Shown here: positions 1-10,492 of the stretch, in pieces
Numbering within the stretch: the first letter of the stretch is position 1
Layout of the letters: the number at the start of each line of letters is the position of its first letter
NCBI GenBank assembly: GCA_024364735.1
Contig: JAGFNQ010008329.1
Location: 1 to 64,000 of the forward strand
DNA: 64,000 nucleotides
Source of the DNA: Boesenbergia rotunda
Taxonomy: Eukaryota > Streptophyta > Magnoliopsida > Zingiberales > Zingiberaceae
Direction of reading: 5' to 3'
Position numbers and translations under genes: made by a program
The notes under the pieces: generated by a model
The model's input: only the letters and a program-made list of their open reading frames with translations
What the model was told of the DNA's origin: nothing
Databases searched by the model: none

Positions 1-58
1 GGGGAGAAATTGAAAGGCTAATAGGGATTAGTCTTTCTCAAACATATTGTCAAACATC

Positions 59-70
59 AAAAGGGGGAGA
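59..70 (+). promoter_or_regulatory. Polypurine tract of a Copia element
   Basis: A purine run (AAAAGGGGGAGA) lies directly before the TGTTGG start of an LTR, where plus-strand DNA priming occurs in LTR retrotransposons. The same run precedes the 3' LTRs at 31314, 47108 and 56750. Bases 1-58 are the last internal bases of this element; the rest lies left of the window. Confidence 0.8.
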
Positions 71-71
71 A

Positions 72-1382
72 TGTTGGTGCAATCTTGGTTAGGTCAGGGT
101 TGACTTAGGTTGACTAGGCTCGGGTGAGCCGATGTCTGATAAGCTTGGTGTGCTTATGTTTGGATGTTTCGATGTTTGATAATTATGTTTGAATGTCGTA
201 TGATGTCAAGTGAGTCAAGGTTGACTGGAGACTTGACTAGGTGAAGTCCAGGTGGATCGGAGAGATCGCACGCTGGCATGGGAAAAGACCTAGTGGGACT
301 AGGCACGCCTAGTGGGACTAGGTGAAGTCCAGGTGGATCGGGGAGATCGCACGCTGGCAATGGGAAAAGACCTAGTGGGACTAGGTGAAGTCCAGGTGGA
401 TCGGGTAGATCGCACGCTGGCAAGGTGGAAGTCTACTGAGAGACTAGACCTAACTCGAGGGTTAGGCAAACCTGGTTGGGAATCAGGCTATGTCCTAGTT
501 GAGAGCTAGGACGGAGAAATCCAAGTTGGTCAAAGGGGTTGACCGAGAAATCAAGGTTGGTCAAAGGGGTTGACCGTAAACACAAGTTAGGTTGGTCTCA
601 ATCGATTGGGTGATCGATTGGGTTGTTGTCTTGCGAGAACAAGAAGGATCTTAATCAATTGGGTAATTGATTAAGAAGGATCTTAATCAATTGGGTAATT
701 GATTAAGGAGAGAGTGAATCGATTGGCTAATCGATTGAGTGAATCGATTGGCTAATCGATTGAGTGAATCGATTGGCTAATCGATTAGGGCAGTTTGCGC
801 GAGAGAACAGAAGGGTCCGGAATCGATTGGGCAATCGATTCAGGATACCCGTAATCAATTGGCTAATCGATTACGGTTCGAAAACTAGCCGTTGAACGAC
901 TAAATCCTACGTGGTAATCGATTCAGAAACCCTAGGCGTCGGGTATAAGGGTTTTCGCGCAGGTTTTGAGCTACAACTCCTCTCCCCTTCCTCTCCTTCA
1001 TTAGGGTCATTTCAAGGGAAGTCTTGGAGGATATTGCTGCTGCATTTCCAAGGTTCTAGAGGTCATCACAAGCTTGAAGAAAGCAAGGAAAGCATAGAGA
1101 GCTTGTTATTGTAAATCTTGTAAGATTTTCCATTGTATTTTGCTTTCCTTTGGTGTATTCTTCTTGTAAGCTTGTAAGAGGTTTCTCCACCTCAAGAAGG
1201 AGATCTTTCATAGTGCATGAGAGAGTGAGGAGAGTGGATCCTTGGATTAGTCACCCGCCCGAGGTGGATACCAAGTAAATCCTTTGTGTTAGCGTTTGCT
1301 CGAGTCTTCCGCCGCGACAAATCATCACGGAGCAAATCGGAGCTAATCACCCCCCCCTCTAGCTCGTCTACCGGTCCCAACA
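72..1382 (+). mobile_element. 3' LTR of a Sirevirus-like Copia element
   Basis: The LTR begins TGTTGG after the polypurine tract and ends CCCAACA. Near its end is the ACCCGCCCGAGGTGGATACC block followed by a C-run and CTCTAG, which also appears at the ends of the LTRs at 25371 and 31314. A TATAAGG box lies at 944-950. U3 holds short stem-loop units (CCTAGTGGGACTAGG around 270-390, GGTCAAAGGGGTTGACC at 530-570) and then a palindrome array at 597-880. The element runs on the plus strand, antisense to the gene at 2482-4977. The internal region and 5' LTR are outside the window. Confidence 0.8.
597..880. repeat. Palindrome array, AATCGATT family
   Basis: At least seven copies of AATCGATTGG, a short linker and AATCGATT, plus variants such as TTAATCAATTGG with AATTGATTAA, stand in tandem about 60 bp upstream of the TATA box of this LTR. 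The base changes keep the two halves complementary. This position, directly ahead of the TATA box, recurs in other LTR families of the window with quite different palindromes. Confidence 0.85.
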
Positions 1383-2481
1383 CATTTCTCTCAACTCCAT
1401 TAACAAAAATGTATTACTTCATATTTCAAATAATAAGTGAGCATTTCTCCCAACTCCCAATAACAAAATTTCATAACTTGATATTTCAAATAACAAGACC
1501 AGGAAAATAATCTATTTAGTCATATCATCGTTATCTTCATCAACAAGCCATTTTTTGTCATATGAAATCTTATCACTCCATTATGCTCTATGTTGGACAA
1601 TATCACTTAAAATGTTCATGCCATTTGTAACATTTTTTATTCCATTAACTAAAATTTTTTGGGGCAAACATAAAAAAGGCAACCTGTATTCTCACTAGCA
1701 TCAAAAAGGTTTTCCCATTTTGAAAAAAAAAATATCAAAAAGGAGCCCCATTATGTAGCACCTTTGTCTAAAGCTCCTCCAACATGTAGTTAAGATTGAA
1801 TCTTATCAAATACTATTATTAGAGTAAGTTTTGATCAAAACTGCTATATTTGGAGCAATTTTGGCCCATGAAATAATTTTAATCAAAAGTAATACGACAT
1901 AGAGCAGTTCACCAAAATTACTTGGAGGGGCAAATTAGGCCAAAATTGCTATAATTGGAATAATTTTGGCCAAAGTTGCTATAACAACATTGAAACAAGG
2001 GTGGTATTTAGAGATATTGAGTGCCCTTTTGATATTTTTTCAAAACAGGGCACCCTTTTGATGATAAAGGAAATAAGGGGCGCCTTCTGATTTTTACCTT
2101 TTTTTTTGTCTCCTTCCATCTCTTACACCTTCCACATTAATCAATTCAAACTGTTTTAAACATAAAATAAGAACAAAGTATATAACTTACATAAACACCA
2201 TTGAAAATAAATTCAGATCAAATAGATAACAAGATTGGTGGATGAGATTGTGCTAGGTAAGAAGACTAGTGAACAAGCAAAATTTTTCCATAACTCCCAA
2301 GGAAAGTAAATAAAGCAATCCTACTGTGAAGAAATGTAGTTCATTCTGAGGTTCAGCCTTAGAAGTTCACTCAAAAGCAAGTACCACAAAATTTACAGAT
2401 TTTTAAGTGCAGAAAAATAAAATTGCCACATGCAAAAGTATAATCTCCAAAGAATGATTCCTAAGCATGCAAAGCACTTAC
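1383..2481. other. AT-rich noncoding stretch, probably intron of the NST1-like gene
   Basis: This stretch lies between the inserted LTR and the splice donor of the minus-strand gene (GTAAGT at 2481-2476). I see no exon encoding the C-terminal end expected for the family. If the gene is intact, its last exon lies to the left, beyond the retrotransposon, so this would be part of a large invaded intron. Otherwise I see only AT-rich sequence with short poly-T runs. Confidence 0.45.
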
Positions 2482-4977
2482 CTCACCCAATCAACCGAAG
2501 ATAAAATAGAGTAATCAGATCCAGACTTGTTTGGATTAATTTCTGTGGTATCAACATGATGCATATTATCTATGAGATTTGGTGGAAGAAACAGGTTAAC
2601 CCCATCAGAAGGCAATGATTGCAAAGGTGGTGTTTGCATCCAAGGATTACTCCCATTCATACCAGCACTATATGCACCATATGTAATTTCATTCTGCGGC
2701 ACACCATCATGAACAGGCAGTGGATGCTTAGTTCTCAAAAGTGCAGGGTTCCCCTTCATGCTCTGTGACAACAAAGTGTTGTTTAATAATGGATTTGGTA
2801 TATCATCTTGTTTTGAACTCTGTTGTCCCATAGCCATAAGCCAGCTGGAAGGCCCACCTAATAATCCAATTGTATTCTGACTACGTGGACTTTCCCACAT
2901 CTGCCACATACCCTGTGACTCATCCACATTCATCATTAGTGGCTCCTGGTACTTTAAGTTACATGAAACTGGGCCAAAAGCATTCTGCTTTTCTTCTGAA
3001 TTTTGAAATCTTGAAATTGGGCACTCAATTGGAGAAGGTTTGGATATGTTTCCAGAAGCAGAAGCATTCTTTAAGACATGAGGCTCAGCCATATTATCAT
3101 CAAGAAAATTGGACCGTGCATCCAATGGAAAATTATCAAGCTCCTCAGAAACTGGACCAAGCAAGGATATCATATCTGGCACATAGCACGGGTCTTCATA
3201 AATTTCTGCTTCATCTGACATAAAACTTGGTGCTGAATCCTTAACGGAAGTAAATAAGGTGCTACTAAATATGCCATTAGATGATGTCATAGAATTGAAA
3301 GGCAATGGTTGCACAAAATTAACTGAATTATCATAAGAACTGTTAGGAATCAATGTTTGATCCTTTAAGTCCATAACCTGAGCTTCTACTTGGCCATGAT
3401 TGTTTTGGCATATCAGATTAGTTGAATCAGAGTTTGTGGAAACAGGAGCCGAATGAGTAAACAGTTGATGCCATGGTTTCTTTAAAGTAGATTGCCGTGG
3501 TTGCACATAAGAATTCATCTAGAAATGAAATCCAATGATCAAAATGAATAATTATCAAAAACAGGAAAATTATGTGTAGTATAATATACATTACTTACAG
3601 GTTGATTAAGATTGCTCTTTGTAACTCCACTATTTCCGCCTGACATACCATTAACAATTACATCTCCAGCACCTTGAAAATCTCTTACATTTTTGGAAGA
3701 AGGATTCATGAAGCCTGCAACTTGTTTGATTGGTTTAGTTACAGAATTAGTTGGGTTCTGCAAATTTCTCCCAAAAAGTATGGAACTGCCAAAACTTCTT
3801 GCAGAAGATGGAGAATTGCCAGTTATATGACTGGAGTATTTTGCTTTACTTGCTGTCACCTTATTTCCATGTGAAGCTTCCATGGTGTGTGATTTTGATA
3901 TCACTGTTGTGCTTCCCATTGCTTCCTGTCTCTCATTGTCAGTCTTCTTGTGGAACTCATGTTTTCTCTCAGTAGCCCTGCTTGCCCGCTTCTCCAAATC
4001 CTCAACATCAGAATTGCTTTTACTAGATCCCCTATCCTTGTCCTTTCTTCTCTCATCTCTTTTTTTATCTGCTTGCTTCCTATTGTCCCTTTCCCCATCA
4101 GGAACAGAGCCATTCAAAGTTTCACTCTCAGCCTTCACGTTCTCATCTCTTAATTTCCTTCTTTCTTCTACCAACTTAGCAACCTCTTCTCTTTGCTTCC
4201 TCTCTTCCTCTTCCAGCATCTCTTTTTCCAACTTGGCCTGACGTTTCTCTTCAGCTTTCCTTCTCATTTTCTCACACCTATTTTCCTGCAGGTTTCCTCC
4301 ATTATCCCCTCTCCTAAATAACACCCCTTTATGGTCTGTGTTAGAACCATCTTCTCTTGATCTATGTCTGAAAATCAATCTACAAAGCCATCTAACACTG
4401 ACAAAAGAAAAAAGAAAACCGAAAATCAGATTGAAAGCAATGAAAACCAAAAGGGAAAATTCACCAATGAAAAAAGACCCGACTTGATGTTTCTCTGGGC
4501 TTGCGAATCTTGACTCCATAACCATCTATAATTCCCCATAAACTTACTGAACCACGAGCTCCCAACTGAACGTGGAAGATCCAAGACGGGCCTTTTAGAA
4601 ACATGGCCACAGTATGAGCACATGAACCGGCCTCCAGCAGGATTCTGGTCTCTGTAAGTGGTGTTACAATTCCGGCATCGGCGGGTGGCAGTCTTCAAAA
4701 GCTGCTGCATTTTGATTGCAAGCGCACGCTGCCGCTCCTGTTCACGAGCTGTCCGACAGGCCTGCCAATAATTCAGCATAGGCACCACGCCCTTGTACCA
4801 GATGAGGGTCACGACGAGGATGCACAGGCAAGCGATCCGGGGAGAAGTGATCTCGAAGCGGAGACCCGGAGGGAGGAACGGCGACATGCCCCAAAAAAAG
4901 AGAACCGGTATCAGCAGCCAAGGCAACAAGGTGGCAATCCTTCGCGACCACCTTGGAACCACACAAAGTATACACAT
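2482..4977 (-). CDS. Stress response protein NST1-like, zinc-ribbon membrane protein (3' partial, one probable frameshift)
   Basis: The start ATG is at 4977 and the protein opens MCILCVVPRW, as its plant relatives do. Two hydrophobic segments (about residues 14-36 and 46-66) suggest membrane anchoring. A zinc ribbon follows with C101-x2-C104 and C120-x2-C123, then RPVLDLP at 129-135. After a third hydrophobic stretch comes a long charged coiled coil (KARRKAEEKRQ-like, around 4300-4130) and a Ser-rich region. The second exon (3518-2482) has the family motif EDPCYVPDMISLLGPVSEEL. The frames before and after 4470-4475 differ by one; a T6 run on the coding strand there is the likely site of a one-base loss. 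The donor at 2481 is GTAAGT, so coding continues beyond, but no last exon is visible. The function in plants is poorly known; the name comes from coiled-coil similarity to yeast NST1. Confidence 0.8.
3519..3598 (-). other. Intron of the NST1-like gene, 80 bp
   Basis: Read on the minus strand the intron begins GTAAGTAATG after a complete CCT codon (3601-3599) and ends TTTCATTTCTAG before ATG at 3518. Both exons are phase 0, so joining them gives an uninterrupted frame (NQP then MNSYVQPRQ). The residues after the junction, KKPWHQLFT, are a conserved stretch of the family, so the second ATG is an internal Met and not a start. Confidence 0.85.
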
Positions 4978-5365
4978 TATTCAACAACCAATCTACGAAA
5001 TCCCACACGTCTTCCCCAACCTCCGTCCGATCTGAGCGTGCTCGACCACCCCAAAAAACGAAGACCTTCACGAATCCCCTAATTCCAATTCAGCAAGCAA
5101 CCCAATGAGGGAAAAGGATAATCCTGAAGCAGCCGCAATCCGGTGGAACCCTTAATCAAGCAAGCGATCGAGAGGGAGAGCTTCCTCGAGGAGTGCAAGC
5201 AGCGACAAGTAAAGCGGGAATGAGGAATCAAAAGGGGGACGAAGGAACAGGGACTGAAGCAGTCGAGGTTGCTCACCGTGAAAACCCTAATTCTGGCTGG
5301 TCGCCCCAATGGCTTGGCTCGAAGGAGACGTGTAGGAGAAGGCGAAGAAGAAGCGTCGCGACATC
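4978..5365 (-). promoter_or_regulatory. 5' leader and proximal promoter of the NST1-like gene
   Basis: This is relatively GC-rich DNA upstream of the ATG, with pyrimidine-rich stretches on the coding strand typical of plant leaders. Several ORFs overlap it in other frames, but none has a recognisable product. No clear TATA box is visible. The left edge of the duplicated flank (from about 5362) is directly adjacent, so the duplication took upstream DNA and not the gene body. Confidence 0.4.
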
Positions 5366-5928
5366 TTATTTGGTTGGTTAATGTGAAAATATCGGTTTTC
5401 ATTATTATTTATTTATTATTTGTTTTTCCCGTAGAAGTCTTGTCTTTGCTTCAGAAAGGGTGTTAATTCATATATTAGAAAATAGTAACGTGCCTTCTAG
5501 TAACTTAAATAGTTAAAAGCTGAGCCAAGCGAGTCAATCCTGTCCAAAATGTTATATTGACATTCAAATAAACATTTCAACTACTTCATTCATTTTATTT
5601 GACCAATTCAATAAAAATTTATTTATAAAATATAAATAAATAAAAATATTTTTTTAAGAATTTGGATGAATGGTACTAAATATTTTACGATTATTTTATA
5701 ATTAAATATTGGAATAATTATTCTTAAGGGTATCAATACAAGGCTCCGTGCTAAGTTGGTACTCGCGAGTTTACCATCAAAAAGGTATAGTTTGATTCTC
5801 AATAGATGTAAATACGATTTCGGATTATTTCGTGTCTCTTATGTAGGAAAGTCGATCAGCTAAGATTGAATAAGCTCTTGTAATTTATCTTCTTCCAGAA
5901 TATATAGAATCGTTCTGAAAGGACGAGA
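5362..5928. repeat. Tandem duplication copy 1, left part
   Basis: The sequence from CGACATCTTATTTGG through AGAATCGTTCTGAAAGGA matches 34767-35375 in order, with many substitutions and small indels. Shared landmarks include AATATCGGTTTTCATTATT, GGGTGTTAATTCATATAT, CAATCCTGTCCAAAATGTT and AAGATTGAATAAGCT. Copy 1 is broken here by the minus-strand Copia element and resumes at 21575. Confidence 0.8.
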
Positions 5929-7261
5929 TGTAAGATCAGTTGCACGTGAGAGGAGGGGTGAATCATGTGTCTTTTAAAATTAATGACGTTTTCAAAATTA
6001 ATAAAAGGTGAGCGCATAGCAAAAATTATGAAAAGCACAAGCACGAAAAACACTAAAAATTTTACTTGGTTCGAAGTCCTCGGCGACTCCTACTCCAAAT
6101 CCTAGGTTTGTTGGACATTTCCGATGAATATCCTCTACCAGTAAACTCCCGGTAGACTAATCGAGTACAAGATAGGAACGAAGAAGTGTAACACGCCTAC
6201 ACTTCCCTTTGCAATAATATAAGTACAAACAAAATTTCGTTACCAACACTAGAAGTCTTGGAAAAACCCGGGTGTTGGGATTGGTCTTCCAGCAATGGTC
6301 GATCGTAGTCAAGTCGTAGCAGGTCCACATCACGAAGATGAGAAAATAGAATGATCACTTGAGCTCAAGAACGGAGTGTAGAAGTTGTGTCTTAACCTTT
6401 TCTCTCATTGCCCTTTTATAAAGCATCTGAGGTGCCTCAGTTCCCAACTGAGGTGCCTCAAATATGAAATCTTATCAGATTCAAAGCCTGCGTAGCTTAT
6501 CCTCTAGAAAGCGCCTCAGATCCAAAGCGAGGTGTCTCAGTTCCCAATTGAGGTGCCTCAGATCCAAACTAAGGAGCATCAGCTCGCCGAAAACCCACCT
6601 TCAGCAGTAGCTGCGCGAAGGCGCCCTCAGCCACCGAGAGCGCCTCCAATCCCAACTGAGGTGTCTTACTTCTCACCTGAGATACTTCGGGCACTATTCA
6701 TCCGAAGCTGAATTTTACAATTTAGACTCTACAAAATATGTTAATCCAAAACAAAGTATATCCTACAAAATAAGGTTAGCACAAGTATAAAGCAGGGTAA
6801 ATGAAATGAGTATTAATTAAATCTTATCTTCCCAAGACTAGGATCTAGTCAAAGGTCTCAACTTAGAGCTCCAAAATGGTTCTAAGATGAACCGTGCCGA
6901 AAGTCCTATCGAAGACTCGTCCTCACCGGATTTCACTCCTCCAGTAACTTACCTCACTTACCTTATGTAGACATACTTAGCTTCTTAATCAACTAGGTCT
7001 TTCGGCTAACTGTCATGTCCCACGTACCTAGCTGAACTTCATACCAGGTCTCAACCTGGGCTTCAGCCAGTTGTCAGGCTCTGCGGACCCAACTGGACTT
7101 CTTGCTAAGACTCAATCACTCTGGACTTCAGTCTAGTATCAAATCCTAAATCTTTAAATCCTACACACTTGTAATAAGGCTAAACAACAACACACCTAAC
7201 TTTAACCCTTCTGTCATGCATCAAAACTTGAGCTTAACCGTTAATGCAAACTACACCAACA
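5929..7261 (-). mobile_element. 3' LTR of the minus-strand Copia element
   Basis: On the plus strand it starts TGTAAGATCAG, a decayed TGTTGGATC, followed by GAGAGGAGGGGTGAATC, the reverse of the CACCCCTCTC block near Copia LTR ends here, and it finishes CACCAACA. A minus-strand TATAAAAGGG box lies at 6411-6420. Next to it at 6428-6690 is the GAGGTGCCTC palindrome array. The tract CTCTCCTTTTTT after the end is the complement of the polypurine tract. Confidence 0.75.
6428..6690. repeat. Palindrome array, TGAGGYGCCTCA family
   Basis: Repeated copies of GAGGTGCCTCAGTTCCCAAC and its near palindromic partners, with variants such as GAGGTGTCTCAG and GAGCGCCTCC, lie directly upstream of the minus-strand TATA box. 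The related LTR at 20399-21574 carries the same array at about 20768-20935 with GAGGCGCCTC cores. Confidence 0.75.
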
Positions 7262-8815
7262 ATCTCTCCTTTTTTGATGTAATGACAACCTAAGTTAAAG
7301 TTAGATAAAAAGAATAATAATATGAATAAAAATGCAAATGTTGTTAGGTAGGGTTATCTTTTAAATTTTTTTAGTCTTTAATCCTTACCCTCTCCTTTGT
7401 CATTTATCAAAAAAAAATATAGACGATAAGTAATAACTAATCATGATAAAGGAAATTTTGCATAAGCGAGAATAATATACCAAGTTAATTATTGTTGGAT
7501 CCAATATTTGTAGAAAAAAGGTTAATAATCTTAGATCAATTTGAAACTACTTTTAAGACCTAAGTTGTAAGTTTAAGTCTAGGAATTTTTAAATACTAAG
7601 TCTTAAAAGTCTCAAATAAATTTCTTTTAAAATATTAAAAATCAAGGTATAATAAAAGAACACTTATAATTTTGAAGATACTCGCAACTATTTTTAAGGC
7701 TAAAAGTTTTAAAAAAATCCAAGGCATGTACTAGTAGTTTTTGAAAATTAGTTTCATAAGAAATTTTCAAAGAGATATTTTAAGCCAAAAAAAAAATTGG
7801 AAACATTTCAAAGTCAAAAAAATTTCAAAAAGAATTTTTTGTGATTTAAAAATTATTTTGATTTTTAATTTGGACTCCCCTTAACTTGACATGCACTTAT
7901 GATTCTTTTGTGAACTATAGGAAGACTTCCTATTATATCTTAGAGATATATTCAAAACTAAGAGAATAACTAAAATTGTAAAATATGCAATTAGTGTTTG
8001 AAGAAACTTTTTGAAAGATAAGTTTGCAAAAGGAAAAGAATATTTTCAAAGTAGTTTATGAAAAATATTTTCAAGAAATTAGTTAAAAGAATAAGTTTCG
8101 AAACATCTTTGAAGCCAAAAAAAAAAATTGGTATAGGTTTTCATAACATTTTTCAAACAATTTTGTAAAAAAAAAATTTAAGTAGTCCTTTTTCTTAAAA
8201 GACACTTGATCCTTCCTCTTAAATAATCATAAAAAAATAGCTCTACTTATATGTCTAACCTTTAGTTACTGGCTAGCTATCAATAAGATAGTAGTATTCA
8301 CTTGGTTAGTCATGTCAAGCAATGTTGTTTAGCTAGAGTTTCTTAGGAAGAACTACTTAACTTGATCAATGTTCACTTGTATTTTACGCTCACACCCACT
8401 GTAATGCACTGATAAAAGCATCTAAAGTCTAGGCAATACTCTATGCATCTCACACCATTCTAAATTTTTGCAATCACAAACAAGACAACCTACTATGATT
8501 TGTGAGATGTAGCTACCTAGATCTATAGGATCATGGTATTCTAGGGGTCAGACCTAGGCTAAGCCCGTCATGGTAGTTTTTCAAAAAGTACAAGATAAGA
8601 AAGTAAGTTTTTGAAAACTAAGTTAACTTTGACAAGTAAGTAGGATTTTGGAAAACTATTAAGTTTGAAAATTAAGTATGATTTTGAAAAATTAAGTTAA
8701 CTTGCGAAGAAAGTAAGGTTCTGAAAAACTAAATTAACTTCGAAAATCAAGTAAGATTTTGAAAAACTAAGTTGAGCAAATAAGTTAACCAAGGGTTGGA
8801 TACTGAAGTCCTGGT
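7262..8815 (-). other. Noncoding 3' internal region of the minus-strand Copia element
   Basis: The stretch starts with the complement of a polypurine tract (7262-7275) and is very AT-rich, with many short poly-A runs. I find no pol motifs. From about 8570 to 8780 a short unit containing AAGTAAGNTTTTGAAAAACT and AAGTTAACTT is imperfectly repeated. Confidence 0.45.
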
Positions 8816-10492
8816 CGAGGATCTAACACCGAGGTCCTGGTTCAGGGAATTAGGCACGAAGACCTAACCAAGGGTTGGATACTGAAGTCCTGGTCGAGGA
8901 TCGGACATAAAATCCTGGTGAGTGAAGCTGGGTCCTAGTGAGTGAAGCTAGGTGGACGAAGTCCTAATGAATGAAGCTGGGCACGAAGACTTAACCATGG
9001 TCGGGCACAAAATCTTGGTAAGTAAAGCTAGGTAAATGTCCTGGTGAGTAAAGTCAGGCAAGGTAAAGTCCTAGTGAGTGAATCTAAGTAGTGGGAATGT
9101 AGTGATCTCGGTCTCTTTGGTCCCCACAGGCAACCTTCTAGGCCCGAGACCCTACGGGTTTTCCCACTCCCGGCAGTGGATTTTTGCCTTCTCCAGATTC
9201 GAACCCTAGACCTCCAGGACAAGTACTAAAGTTCCTTGAATCTGGTAGCCAAGTGAGCGCTTGTCCAGGAGGTCTAGGGTTCAAATCTGGGGAAGGTAAA
9301 AATCCACTGCCAGGAGTGGGAAGACCCGTAGGGACTCGGGCCTAGAGGGTTGCCTGCGGGGACCAGAGAGGCCGAGATCGCTACATAAAAAGGTGCCTTT
9401 TTTATGTAGTGACACGACTCCTCTAGCTACATCAGGCGGCTCTCTAGGCCATGTCCTACGGTCTTCCCACTCCTGACAGTGGATTTTTGCCTTCCCCAGA
9501 TTCGAACCCTAGACCTCCAGGACAAGTACTAGAGTTCCTTGAATATGTATCTAAGTGAGCGAGCGCTACAGAGAAACCTTAAGGAGTTGATCTTAGGTAG
9601 TAAAGTCTTGGAGAGTTAACTCCAATCAAAATCGAGTAGGTCAGGTAGACTTACAGAAGTTGGGATTAGGATATTTGTTTGCTTTATGTTTGTTTGTCTT
9701 GTAGGAATCTAAAGCTAGAGGCAAGAGAGGAGATCAAAAGTAAAGCAGGAAGCAAACTGTAGCCTAGGACTGCTCCCAAGTGGGAGGACCTAGGCGCCCG
9801 AGTGGCTCCTTGACGCCCGAGTGATCCGGGCGCCCAAGACTCACTTGCGCGCCCTCAATCTCGGGCGCCCCTATTGGTCCCGGGACTAAGTCCACAGGTT
9901 ATTCGTGAGGATAAGGCTCAACGAACCCGGATCAGATAAGCATCCACTTGGGGGTGCCCAAGAAGGCTACATGGGTGCTCGAGTGGCCGATATATAAAGA
10001 GGTTCGAGCAGTGCATTCAAGACATCAATTCCATCATCCTACTACTCAATCTCTACGAAGCAAAAGTGCTAAGGCAAAGTTCTACGACCAAGGAGGCTCT
10101 AGGAGGAAGTGCGCTGCGCTTCAGACTTCTGGATTGGCCGGGATTTTCATTTCTGTTGGTTTGCTTTTATTATTATAAGTTATACTTAAGTTTTATTTAT
10201 TTGTTCTTGTAATATTGAACTGTAAGACGAGTTTTCTCTGTCTTCGAAAATTCCAGAAAGGAGACTATTAGTGGACTCACGTCGAGTATATAAGCCTTGG
10301 ACTTACTGACCCTGAGGGGTTGAGAACCAAGTAAATAAATCCCGCCTGTCATCTCTGTGTTGCTTTCCTTATTTTATTTCGATGCACTACTAACGATTTT
10401 ATTAAGAAAGACGAAAGACGAAATTCCAAGATTCCGGATAAGAAAGCGACAGTCGATATTTATCCCCCTCTATCAACGATACCGATCCTACA
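8816..10492 (+). mobile_element. LTR fragment of the GGGCGCCC Copia family
   Basis: Repeats of the type GAAGTCCTGGTCGAGGAT and GGTGAGTGAAGCTGGG, a run of GGGCGCCC-type palindromes (9790-9860), a TATATAAAG box at 9991-9999 and an end block CCCCCTCTATCAACGATACC followed by CCTACA match the design of the LTR at 59794-61040. No primer binding site follows, and I could not place a clean TGTTGG start, so the left edge is approximate. A composite foldback element is inserted at 9098. Confidence 0.6.
9098..9570. mobile_element. Composite foldback element (two hairpins joined by a palindromic spacer)
   Basis: Hairpin 1 (9098-9385) is a nearly complete inverted repeat starting TGTAGTGATCTCGG and ending CCGAGATCGCTACA. 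A spacer of about 19 bp, TAAAAAGGTGCCTTTTTTA, follows. Hairpin 2 (9405-9570) begins TGTAGTGACACG and keeps its left arm, but its right arm has collapsed to GCGCTACA. Flanking pentamers GGGAA and GAGAA differ at one base and could be a target duplication. The arms contain GGTTCGAAYC-like pol III B boxes. The same plan occurs at 41090-49612. Confidence 0.7.

Noticed and set aside
597..880. CRISPR-like array
   Set aside because: The regular short palindromes look like repeats with spacers, but the linkers are not unique spacers, they lie in an LTR, and the genome is a plant.
2870..3223. Plus-strand ORFs over the NST1-like gene (also 3674-4241 and 4793-5035)
   Set aside because: They are antisense shadows of the minus-strand exons, which match a known protein family.
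8310..8330. TGTTGTTTAGC as the start of the LTR fragment ending at 10492
   Set aside because: The pentamer before it (AGCAA) does not match the one after 10492 (TCAAT), and the sequence does not resemble the start of the related LTR at 59794.
9246..9287. tRNA gene or intact tRNA-derived SINE in the foldback arms
   Set aside because: A GGTTCAAATC B box and a weak A box are present, but their spacing is too short and the stems do not form a cloverleaf by eye.
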